Origin: Parus major
Taxonomy: Eukaryota > Chordata > Aves > Passeriformes > Paridae
Length of the DNA: 64,000 bases
NCBI RefSeq assembly: GCF_001522545.3
Contig: NC_031778.1
Location: 24,813,020 to 24,877,019, forward strand
Direction of reading: 5' to 3'
Shown here: positions 48,201 to 59,125 of the stretch, in pieces
How the letters are laid out: each line of letters starts with the position of its first letter
Numbering within the stretch: the stretch's first letter is position 1
Made by a program: the position numbers and the translations under genes
The notes under the pieces: model-generated
Told to the model about the DNA's origin: nothing
What the model saw: the letters and a program-made list of their open reading frames with translations, nothing else
The model's database searches: none

Positions 48201-51200
48201 ACCATGGCCAAAATAAAGATTTCTGGCACCAAGGATGGCATCCTGGCCTTCTCTACCTGTAGCTTGTGCATTTCCTCTCTCTTTGGTCCCTTTATGCTCT
48301 CTTCTTCTGCTGCCACCTTGGTCTCTCCTGCCCATGATAGATCCCAAGCAGTTCACAGCACAGCAGATGGTGAAGGGCAGGAGACAGGAGGGAGCACTGG
48401 GAAGCTCACGCTCCCTTACTCCATCCATTTCTGGGGAGGTGACACTGGACCATGAATAGTGATGGTGTTAACACCACACAGGGCAGCAGCTCATCAACTG
48501 GAATAGCAGCAACACTGACAGGACTCACAAGTCTCAGAAAAGAAAGCTGATGTGGAACTGGCTTGTTCATCTTTTCCATGACAGGAAACATTTCAACCTC
48601 TGTTATCAGCACAAACACTCTCATCACGCTTTGCAACTCGCCATCCTCCATGCTGGGCCCACATGAGTGAAGAATGCCAGGGTGATACTTTTGCCTTTCA
48701 CAGGCTCAAAATGCAACACAACTCAACCCTCTGTTATGCTTTTCAGTTTCCAAAGCGCTCAGCTGCTCATTTTATGGTGCCCCAGCCCGTGGATGGATCA
48801 GCCTTCTAAGTAAAGCAAGCTGGTCATCCAGAGCCAGCTGCTGCAAGGACCACAGGACAAGTGGCCTGGCCAGGGCCAGAAGCCCTTGGGCCAGTGGTGG
48901 CCACCAGCTGTCAGCCAGCCTGCCTGACTCAGTCAGACAAAAATCCTCCACTTTCAATCCAAACATATAACAACTGAGTAGAGAGGCAAGGAAGAAGAAG
49001 GGCAACCAGCTCTCACAAGTATCTACACAGCACTGTCTTCAGCTCCCATTTTTCAATTACTTTTCTGCTTTATGGCCCTTAACACAAGAGGAAAAATGGA
49101 GGTGAGCTGCAGAAAGCAATCAGTCTCTCAGCTTCTCATGCATTCACACCAGAGCAGAGGTTGGATCAGGGACACCCTCAGGAAGCGCTGGAAAACACAT
49201 CCAAAGCTTTGTGAAGAATTGCTTTTACAGGTCACAGGTTGTTTTGGAAATCACAAGCAAAAGGCACTGAAGTGTAACAAGTTTTTGAAAGGTCAGCAGA
49301 AAATTCCTGTTGTATTTCAGATACAATAAAACCTTATGACTTGAAAATGGTAATCAGGAATACCATAAAGAAGCCTTACCAGAAATCACAAGTGAATCCT
49401 AGAGACTTTGATCTAAGCTGGAATCTGGCTGCTTCAAATCTTGCTGCAGAAAGGTTCATAACCCTGAAATCAACAGAAAGGACACAGCAATAAAGTACAT
49501 GTAAGAATAAGACCCATTGGGCCTTACTGGCCCCAAATCTGATTTAGTAAAACCAGGTTAAGACAGGATGTTAGCCTTGGCTTCAGTGGTTCTGAGCTGT
49601 CCCTCAGATAGTACCTGTAGCAGAGGAGCTACTCTCTAAAATTAGACAATGCATTAGCTAGGTGTTTTCAGGTATCAAATTCTTTGTCTACTTCTCACTA
49701 AAAGCTGACTCAAACAGCCTTCTCTTTAGTGACTGCACAGTTAGATTTTGGGGCATTGTGTATTTGCATTGGGCCAAATTGCTACAATTTGCCTCTTTAC
49801 TTCAAGTGAAGGTTTTCTGGGGAAAGAGCAGTTGCAGTCAGGAGCCATTCCTGGAGCCCCAAGAGCACAAACTGTAGCTCACCACCATTCTAGATTCATT
49901 CTGTAACACACCAGCCATTCTAGATTTCCTTCTAACCTACTTTGTAGACGGTGAATGTCTCACTTCATGCAGAAGGTGATTGTCTCTCATGCATGCAGCA
50001 CCAGCCTGCACAATGGTTTGGCAGCCCCTGGCTCTGCCTTTCAAGGCTGAGAGAGGGCTCCAGTCCTGGGGTGTCACAGGTATCAGATATTTGTGCACAT
50101 GAATGAGATACACAGCTGCCCCAAATCTGGTATTTTTATGTGCAGCTTGGGAATATAAAATCAAAAGGCAGAGATTTTATAAAAACTTAACTTATAAAAG
50201 CAAAAGAATATATGGGCAGAAATCTAATTTGAAATGACAACCAATGTATGTTTGTTTTATGGATATCAGTTATCTACATAGGCCTTGAAAAACACTCAGA
50301 AAAAAGCGGAGATGTCTCATGGTTTTCCTTTTCACCCAAAGACAGCCTAAAGCGGCAGCTTTGGTCATTTGCTTTCCAGAGTTTCTCAGGTTATGGTGTA
50401 AGGAGACAAAAGATATCTATGACTGATCCCTGCCTCTCTGCATCTCTGTAATTCATCCCTCTTTCTACTAAGTGCTTTTTTTACCTTTTCTCATGACTGA
50501 CTGACTACCTGCTATGCCAGTCCTGGTTTTCCTCCCAGATGGCAAACATCCATCTCCTGGCTGCACTCACTTGCAGGAAGCAGCAAGCCTGCTGCCTCAC
50601 TCCCCACAGCACTGAAACATGAGACTGAACTTCACTATAACCACAAATGTACATAATCCACTGAAAAGTGTGGGGCCAGGCTTGCATGACAGGCTGCTTG
50701 CACAAGTCTCAGATTTGGGGTGAAACAAAGCACCAATTTTAGGTGTATATTATGTTGTAGACGGAGGCCACTCATTCCACTGTTAGAAGCATATGAACAC
50801 AGAAAAACAGTGTTAGACCCAGCACTAGCAGCTGATCGTTGCCATGATGGGATTTATCCTGTAGCACCAGATATTAAAGTCTTTACAGAGTATGCCACCT
50901 GCTCAATAAACCCAAGATCAGGAGACACAGACACGCCTGTAGAGATGATAAATAAAGCCCAATAAAAAGCCAGAGTTCATTTCCATCATGAGACCTAGAC
51001 CCAGGATGGAGGCTCTGTTCTATGGACCCTTCAGTCATCACTGCCCTCCTCCTCTGAGGGCTCCTCACCACAATAACACAGCACTCTCTGGAGCGAGACC
51101 TGGGAGCTCTCTCATCAGGCCACAGCAAAGGCCAGCAGAGAGCACCAAGCCTAAACCACGAGTCTCAAGTTATTTGAAGACAAAAGCACGCATAGAAAAA

Positions 51201-52823
51201 CCTCCCATTTAAAACATGGGTTATAAAAGCCAAGCAGTTGTGTTCAGTACTGTGATCAAATGCCATCCTCATTCCATCACAGCTTGAAATAGATTGGGTA
51301 ACAGGCAAACAACTGTAAAAATCCCAAGCTGCTGCCAAGGAACACACAGCAGGCAGCGGCACCGTGCTGGTGCTTCACTTCCAGCACTGTGGCGTCTGTC
51401 CAAGGAAAGCCTCCATGGTGCTCCAGGAACACGCTGACTGCCGGTACCTCCAGATAAACCTTGCTGGTGACCCATACACTGCAAAGGCTCCACAGGCCCC
51501 AGCGCTACAGGCTGAGTGTGCCCAGACCTCAACAGCACCCTCAGCTAACAGGACATGGGCAAAAATACCCTTATTTTGTTTACACAGTCCATAGGACAAA
51601 AGCTAGGCACATGATTCACGGTCTTCCCAGATCTTCTGAACCCCTTCTGTCAAGCCTAGGTAGTTCTCCTATTTTAGCTGCTGCCTGCACAGGCTTTGCT
51701 AGTGCTGGAGGCTGAGGCTTTGTACCAAGCCCCAGGAGTTCCGTACATTCTGTTCAGAGTGCCAAAGGCACTGAATAACCACTTACATTTGCATTTGTCT
51801 AAACATACCCTAAACATATTGCAAACAAATAGCAGGAATAAGTTTAGCACTCGAGGCACAATTAAAAGCTAAAAACACCCAGCAATAATTTGGTCCTTTT
51901 TCAAAAAAGACCAGAAAAAGCCAATAAGTATAATTGAAACGGTATTTTTGTACTGCAGCAAAAAACAAAAAATAAAAAGGCCTAGATTTTTGCCAAGAAC
52001 TTTAAAACCTATTTTTAACCAGTCAGTACATTTTATGAGCTTATCTGTAGATGAGATAAGCTGCTAAATACAATTCCTGGGCTTTAGACTTTTTGCTCCA
52101 GGCATGTTCAATCTCTGTTGCTGCCTGAGCCTGGCTGCTTTCTGCTGCAGCAGGATCGCAGAGGTAGCTAGCCTCCCAGCAGAGCTGCTGCATCTCCAGT
52201 CGGATCATGCTCACCAAGGAAAGGAGGCTGCAGTGTTGAGGGTGGGCTTGAGGGAGCCGAGAGAGTCGGGGTGCTGTTCTTGGCAGATTCCCCGTGTGAC
52301 CTTGAGAGCAACTCAATCTCTGCCCGGATCCGCTTCCAGCCTGGCTGGAACAGCCGCAAACACCACGAGGCTCTCGCTTTCGGCAAGGGAGAAACAGAAC
52401 GGACTGGGTGAAACAGAAAGGAAATGATGCAGTGCACGAGGATGCAGTCACATTGCTGATTTCAGATAGCTCACCACTGTGTTTGGAACAAAAGCTCTAA
52501 CCCACGTAATAAAAGAGAAATAAAGCGCTAAAAAAAAAGGAGCAGCATCCCCTTAGTTATTTTATCCCGACGAGCTTTGAATGAGGCAGATATTACTGTA
52601 ATCGAGCGCCTGTGAGGTGTCTGAATGCTGCTGTACCTGATGAGATTCATCCTCCCGACATCCCTGCATGAGGGGAGGAGGAGGCTGAGCCCTGTTTGGT
52701 CTGGAGCTGGTACAGAACACTCCCACAGCTAAGGACAGCCCTGTGCAGCTGTGTGATGGGTACCAGCGATGTGCTGCTGCAGCTCCGCCTGGGAACAGCA
52801 CAGGATGCAGCCCTCCGGTGCAA
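45263..52823. other. Intergenic, no gene seen
   Basis: About 7.6 kb of ordinary intermediate-GC sequence. Short frames up to about 190 codons occur (for example 46232-46798) with no recognisable domain. No transposon, RNA gene or large repeat was recognised. Confidence 0.65.
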
Positions 52824-53136
52824 GAGAAACCCCCGCTCCCAGCTCCGGGAGATGGAGAGAAACCCCCGCTCCCAGCTCCGGGAGANNNNNNNNNNNNNNN
52901 NNNNNNNNNNNNNNNNNNNNNNNNNNNNNNNNNNNNNNNNNNNNNNNNNNNNNNNNNNNNNNNNNNNNNNNNNNNNNNNNNNNNNNNNNNNNNNNNNNNN
53001 NNNNNNNNNNNNNNNNNNNNNNNNNNNNNNNNNNNNNNNNNNNNNNNNNNNNNNNNNNNNCAGCTCCGGGAGATGGAGAGAAACCCCCGCTCCCAGCTCC
53101 GGGAGATGGAGAGAAAGCCCCGCTCACGGGAGATCA
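52824..53136 (+). repeat. 33-bp minisatellite interrupted by an assembly gap
   Basis: The unit starts GAGAAACCCCCGCTCCCAGC and ends GGGAGATGGA, 33 bp in all. Unit 1 is 52824-52856 and unit 2 starts at 52857, then runs into N. After the gap (53061) the same repeat resumes for about two units and decays into a variant (AAAGCCCCGCTCACGGGAG). As 33 is a multiple of three, the array stays open in several frames and gives 11-residue repeats. This explains long spurious frames here. Confidence 0.95.
52886..53060. other. Assembly gap (175 N) inside the 33-bp minisatellite
   Basis: The repeat unit is present on both flanks, so the missing sequence is more copies. The true array length is unknown; 175 may be an estimate. 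Confidence 0.98.
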
Positions 53137-53480
53137 CCGTGGCTCCGAGCCGGGGGCCAGCCGGGCTGCCCGGGCACCCCGGCCGTGCCATACAGCCAGA
53201 CACACAGCCAGACACACAGACAGACACACAGCCAGACACACAGACAGACACACAGACACACAGACAGACAGACACACTGACACTGACAGACACTGACACA
53301 CTGACACTGACACACTGACACTGACACACAGACACACACACACACACACACCCACACCCCCCGGCACTCACCGGCACACCCCGCCTGGCCCCAGGCTGTG
53401 CCCCGGGCTCGCAGCAGGCTCCGGAGGAAGCTCCGGCAGCTGCCGGGGTCTCGCTCCGTGCAGCATCCCCGGCTTGCTGT
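53061..53480 (-). promoter_or_regulatory. Orphan CpG-rich patch with a minus-strand splice donor
   Basis: CpG density is about 10 per 100 bp at 53080-53180 and again at 53361-53475, far above the surrounding intergenic DNA. On the minus strand CCG|GTGAGTG, a near-ideal donor, falls at 53372/53371. This is compatible with a first exon on the minus strand entering from above about 53372 and splicing leftward. A (CAGACA)/(CA) microsatellite divides the patch. No coding homology is seen. It could equally be GC-rich repeat DNA that happens to retain CpG. Confidence 0.35.
53190..53355 (+). repeat. Compound (CAGACA)n/(CACTGA)n/(CA)n microsatellite
   Basis: About 165 bp of CAGACACA, CAGACAGA, CACTGACA and finally a pure CA run, with internal interruptions. 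It gives spurious Cys/Val/Ser-rich or His/Thr-rich frames on both strands. Confidence 0.97.
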
Positions 53481-53764
53481 GGCCAGGGGCACTGGGGCTG
53501 CTGCCAGTCCTGCCCTGCTCGCCCCCAGGCTAACAACAGCCACACTCAGTCTCTGTCTGCACAAGGTTGCCTCGGCTGCTGCCCAAAGCCAAGATCCTGC
53601 TCTGGGTGACTTCAGGAAGCCATCAGCTCTGCTGCTGACCACTGCAGGATTTCATTCCTCTGGAACAGAAGGCTCAAATTTGCACATCTTACACCCCATG
53701 TCCGTGCTTCAGGATAAGGACACACCGCAGATCACACCTGAAAAGTGACTATTTAGTCCTAGAA

Positions 53765-53792
53765 ATTTTTTCCAACCTAAACAATTCTATGG
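53765..53792 (+). mobile_element. CR1 LINE 3' terminal remnant
   Basis: TTTTTTCCAACCTAAACAAT followed by TCTATGGG matches the extreme 3' end of avian CR1, including one copy of the ATTCTATG terminal octamer. It is too short to classify and the upstream part is unrecognisable. Confidence 0.65.
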
Positions 53793-56700
53793 GTCTGTAA
53801 GATTGCTCTGCCTGGAACACAGGCCTTAGCCTTTACTGCAATAAATGGGAGTTTCCACGGAGAAGAAACCAGTCACCACCTGCTGTGTTCTGGGCTTGTT
53901 TTGTATCTACATTCACAAGATCACTGTCATCAGTTATGTAGGTCTGTGTCAAAGCTGATTTCAAAATACTGCCAGCCACAGCAGCAGAGACACGCTCCTG
54001 TCTGATTGCCACATACGGTTCCAAAGCCCAGGCAGATCTCATCCTGCAGCCTGGATTCACAGCTCCACCTCAACATGCCACGGCATGCTTTATTGCAGCT
54101 GCCTCCTCTTCCTGTGCACCACATAATCTCACACTTGCTGTTTTCACTCCTTTACTTGTAGGTTAGCTGTACCTTTGCTGAGCAGAAATACTGCAATTCC
54201 AAGGAAAGCAACAGCGACAAGTCACTTCAAACAGCGCCAGTAGCCACGGCTGCCAACACATGGCATTGCAAGGCTGCTGAGCAGGGCCTGTCATTATCAT
54301 TTTACACATAGAAGAATAAACCCCTTCAGAAGGCAAAGATGCAAACTAGCACTTTCCAAGTCACCAGATTAGCTGCTTTTGAATGCCAATAATCACTTGC
54401 ATTTGCTCTCAGTTTACCTCATTAATCCCAGACAAGCAAGTGTCAGTGACTCTCCCCTCTGCCCCTGAACAGCCACAGCTCACCCCTTGACCAGTCCCCA
54501 AACACCCTGGTACTGGACAACCTCTCTGACACATCAGTTACACGATTAACTCAATTTGAATCAACTCTGTACCTCACCCCAAATGAGGTGGTGCACAAAG
54601 GGACCACCTGTTTGAAGCCCTGCTCTGACATACACTAGTCACTGAATCCATCTTTGTTTGCTTTTTAATATTTTTAAGTGTTCCTTCATTTTAGTCTACA
54701 TTTTTCTTAATAAATTTATTTTCAATATTGAACGAGGTGCTTCTACTAAGACTGTTTCTACTGTTGTGCTGAAGCCGTGGAGGAATTCAGGTGAAGATCT
54801 CCTTTTAAGTAAGCTTTTAAGTGTATTCCAAACACTGAAAACCACATTGTCCTTCAGAAGCACCTGACCAGCGGCATTAGTCAGTGCTGCTCTGTGCTCC
54901 ACCAGTGTCTGTTTGCAAGAGCTGGAAATGCTCCGTGGACAGTGCGGGATGCAACAGGGCAGACAATGAACACAGACTCTTGTGCCCGCCTAGTTGGGTG
55001 GGGATACATTTGTACACAGGCTTCTTTTAAACAGCAGATAAGTCTATGGCTACAAATACAAAACTAGCTTTTCAGGTGGCAGCTTTTAGGGAGCTGGCAA
55101 TGAATCACAGCTTGTTTCTGTGGCCAACACCTGCTTGTTGATGACGGAAAGGCACAACCAGATAATGCTGCTACTGCAGGACAAGTCTGATCAGCGCAGC
55201 CCTGCACTCACTCGGGGAACAAAGCACCCATGCACAGACACCTCCTGGTGTCTGCAAAGCACCCACATGGATGCTCTGTGTTTGTCCAGGGCTCCGTCCT
55301 GTAGTCGTGATTTCTGAACCTGAGACAATATTCACGCTCTCAGATGCTGACTGTTCCCAAGGGAAAGTGTGGAGAACCATTCTCGCTCAAAGATTGTTTG
55401 TGTAAATAAGGAATTACTTTCCCAAAACAAGGCACAGATGTTCTGAGCGTGTTTTTCTCTCTTATCCCAGCAGTGGGACGAGATGGGTGTTATTCCTTCT
55501 ACCAGTCATGGTGAACTGTTGGGAGAAGCTTTTAAAAGGGCTGACAAGACCCCGCAATAAAGGCTTTTGCCTCACGAAAAGTAGCTGTGTGTCTGATTAT
55601 CTGGGGAACCCTCAATGCTTTGTGTCCTTCCATGACACCATCCCACAGGGCTGGTCTTTGGGGAGAACACACAGCCTCTGGAAGCACAAATAATCACCAG
55701 AGATCACTGTTATTGGTCCTGCTGGTGCCAGGCTGATCAGAGCAAACAGCTGACTGAAAGGTGCTTTACTTTGACCTAACAGACTAGTAAACTGTGGTTG
55801 AAACTACTCAAAGGTAGAAAACAGATAGACAAAGCCAACTAAAACCAAGTTATCTTTTCTTATGTAAAGCATCAGCTGTTCCCACTCGCATGGCTGACAA
55901 CTGCTGGCCTGTCTCCCTAAGCAGGGACTATTACAGAGGCTCTCCAGAACTAGCCTGGCAAACTGGAGCTTTGGGGTTGTGCAAACTGGCTCACACTTGA
56001 GAGCGAGCAGAGATCTGTTCTGCTGTTTTGACAGTGGAAATAAAGCAAAGCTTCACAAGTAAAGATGTTATGGGCCAAAGTCCACACATGATATTAGCAA
56101 GTGGACCACGTGCCAGCCTGGGAGGAACATCCCCACTGCACGGCAGAGCCCCAGGGCTCCTCTTCCCTCTTCCAACAGCCTCCCCGTGCCAGCACAGCCC
56201 CATGGCAGGGCAGGACGGGTTCTGGGGCAGGGCAGGAGGGCTCTGCTGCCAGGAGGAATGGCAGCACTGGGACTTTCTCCATACTGAGAGGTGAAACAAC
56301 TCTACATCAATTGGTGTAATGCATTTCTATACACTTCTGTTACAGAAGGGTACAGTGTCTCCTGTGCTGTCCAAGGACCCAAGCTGTTGCCGAGATGCAG
56401 ATTCAAATTAACTCAAGGTAAAAATTAGTATCAGTCACTGCTTTACAATTCAAATTCATGTGAAGAAGCCAAACTCTAAATGCAAAATCAGATCAACCCA
56501 GATTCACAACCAGATATTGCACATAAACAAAGCAAGCTTGCTCAGTCATGGATTCGTGCCACTTTCAGTGTTTTTCTAGTCTTGCCATGCTCATCCTGAG
56601 CTATGGACCCAGGGGAGCCATGTGCCTGATGCTCTACAATCACACACATACCGTGGTGTTTCCCTTGTGTTTCTGCTCTCTCTCCCCACAAGTACAAGGG

Positions 56701-59036
56701 TGTTGCACATGCAGTGTTTGGAATAGCCCTACCTGCTTCAGGGCTTCACCTCACAGCTGTCTCTGTGGTTTACAGCACTGCCAGGCTACAACCATCCCAC
56801 CTGTATTTGTCATGCCAAGAGTCTATCTCAAACCAAACTATTTGGACTTGTGAAAAACAAAACAGGTAGTTTTAAAAACAGGGAATAAGATGGTGCTTTA
56901 ATTAGATGAGCATTAACCACAACAGCTTCAGCAGAAGGTTTGGCAGATGAGGAACCAGCAAGCCACAGAGGAACAAAACCCAGAGAGAAGTACTGTGGAA
57001 CAATAGTACTGCACACACAATGCAAAGTCTGCCTCAAGGAATTATGTCAGAACAAGGTGAAATATTTCACTGGGACTAATACTTCCCATTTAATTTATTT
57101 TTATAAATCAATCTGCATAATGTATGCTGGCATCCTTTATGTTTCAATTTTGCTTACAGTAATAAAACTAACTGCAGATCATCCTTGGCTGTATGTTATT
57201 TTTATACCCAGGAGCACAGAGTTATAGAAGCTTGGCAGGACAGATCTGACTAAGAGAGAGAAAAAAGCATTGTACTTCCCAAACATAGCAGAACAAGCCT
57301 GTTTTTAAAGCAGTAGGATGAAAATGATTCAGCCTACAGTTAAAACTAGAGGTATGATGAGGTTGAGACTGCAAGAGAAGTACTGAATTAAATGTGTTTT
57401 TACTTGACTCCAACAAGCTTGCTTTATTAGTCCCTGGTAAATGTAATACTAGCAACTTTAAAAGTCTGTGAAAGATTCAAATCCACAAGGTGCTTCATGG
57501 AGCAAATGCCATCTGCCATCGTCAGCACTGCAGGAAAGGCAGCGGTGACAGAACACAGGAGCCGCAGGTGCCACGGGTCTGCTCCCCGTGACTTTCCAGC
57601 CACTCATCCCCGGGCTCCAGTGCTGCCGTGGGAGGACAGGCAAGGCCAGCACAGGAGGAGAAGTGGCAGCACTGGCACACACGTTCCTGCTGGCTCCTGC
57701 CCAAAGCCTTTGCAGCCGCCTTTGCCTTCTCCAGCCCAGTTACTGGAATGGCCCTGATGGTTTCCCCAAGGCCTCCTCTCCCTCCCAGCATCCATTCCCA
57801 GCTTTGTGGGGAGAGGCCATGGGCAGCCACAGCCCCATCTCCCATCCCTGCAGCAGCAGCCCTGGTGCTCAACAACCAGAGCCTTGCTCAGGCCAAACAC
57901 TGACACCCTGCACAGCCATGAGGCACCAGGGCCACCCTGACACCGTTTTCTGTATCTTCTGCTGCTTCCTTTTGCTCAAGAGACAGACACACTGTACTTC
58001 TGGAGTCTCTTATAATGAATAATTACTGAACCTCAGCCCAAATTATGTGTATGTGTATGTGTATGTGTATATTTTTAATATACATAAATATAAATGCCAC
58101 AAACATTTTGAATGCTAAATGAAAAAGCCATCATTAACTGGAAGCGTTCACTAATCCAAGTAACCAAATCAAGATATTCCCATTCCCCTCCTCCCAGATA
58201 CACTATTTACAGCCATCAGGAATGTGTCACTGTTCAGCATTCCGACCCACTGCCTCCGCAGGCTTTTCCTTTCTCCAGCAGGAAATCCTCCAGCTGGTCC
58301 TACTTTGTTCTGCAGCACATTTTAAATTCAGCTTCTCTGCATCAATTGAATGTAGGTACATGCAGGCATTTGGTACCTCCTGCTGACATTTCCTTACTTT
58401 CCATTTCCTTATGAGCAAATTAAAAGAAAAATAAAAAAAAGAGTAATTACTTCAGTGATTTTTCTGCCTTTTTGCAATATACATACACACACAATTCTTA
58501 AAGAAACGTAGAAAACAATAGCCACTGAAGGACTCTGCATCTGCCAACTTGGATTAACCAAGTCCTGCCTAACTTTATGTTGAACGGTTTGCTCAAATAA
58601 GTGTTGCAGATTTCTCCTTAACAGAAACATTTTTGATTTCCCCAAGCCTTTATGCTTAGAAGCAAAATTCTTTGCAAGTTGGCGTCATATAACACCATGG
58701 GCCAAATGTTACCTGGCCATGGATTCCATGGAAACTTCAGCAAATGCATATTGTGTCTCTCCCAGGTATTCCTGGGGAAGCGCCATGCCCGTGGTGGCAT
58801 TGGGCTTGCAGGGGTAAGGGGCTTGATTCCAAGGGCAGAGGGCCTCAGCTTCTGTTCCAGGGACAGAAAGGAGGCACAGATTATGGGTGAGCTGGAAAAC
58901 AAAACCCTCAGTTTGGCTGTGGGTAGAGCTCGAGGGGCTGAATCACCCTTGTTTCAGAAGCAGTACCCTTAGCCAGGGGCTAAAAGAAGCAAAAGAGGGA
59001 GTAAGGTAGGACACTTGCTAGGCAGAGTATCCTCAC
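53793..59036. other. Intergenic, no gene seen
   Basis: About 5.2 kb without a recognised exon or mobile element. A GC-richer block at 57500-57900 has overlapping short frames but no homology that I recognise. A TATGTG microsatellite is listed separately. Confidence 0.65.
58044..58070 (+). repeat. (TATGTG)n microsatellite
   Basis: About 4.5 units of TATGTG followed by an AT-rich tail. Confidence 0.9.
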
Positions 59037-59125
59037 TTGTGTTTGGTTTGGTTGGGTTTGGTTTGGTTTGGTGTGGTTTGGTTTGGTTTGGTTTGGTTTG
59101 ATTTGGTTTGTTGTGGGTTTTTTGA
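59037..59125 (+). repeat. (GGTTT)n pentanucleotide array
   Basis: About 80 bp of GGTTT units with a few variants (GGTTG, GGTGT, GATTT), ending in a T run. The complementary strand gives a Lys/Pro/Asn/Thr-rich spurious frame. Confidence 0.96.

Noticed and set aside
52562..53545. 327-codon minus-strand frame and overlapping frames with Cys/Val/Ser repeats
   Set aside because: They span N and consist of translated 33-bp minisatellite and CAGACA/CA microsatellite. There is no protein-like composition outside the repeats.
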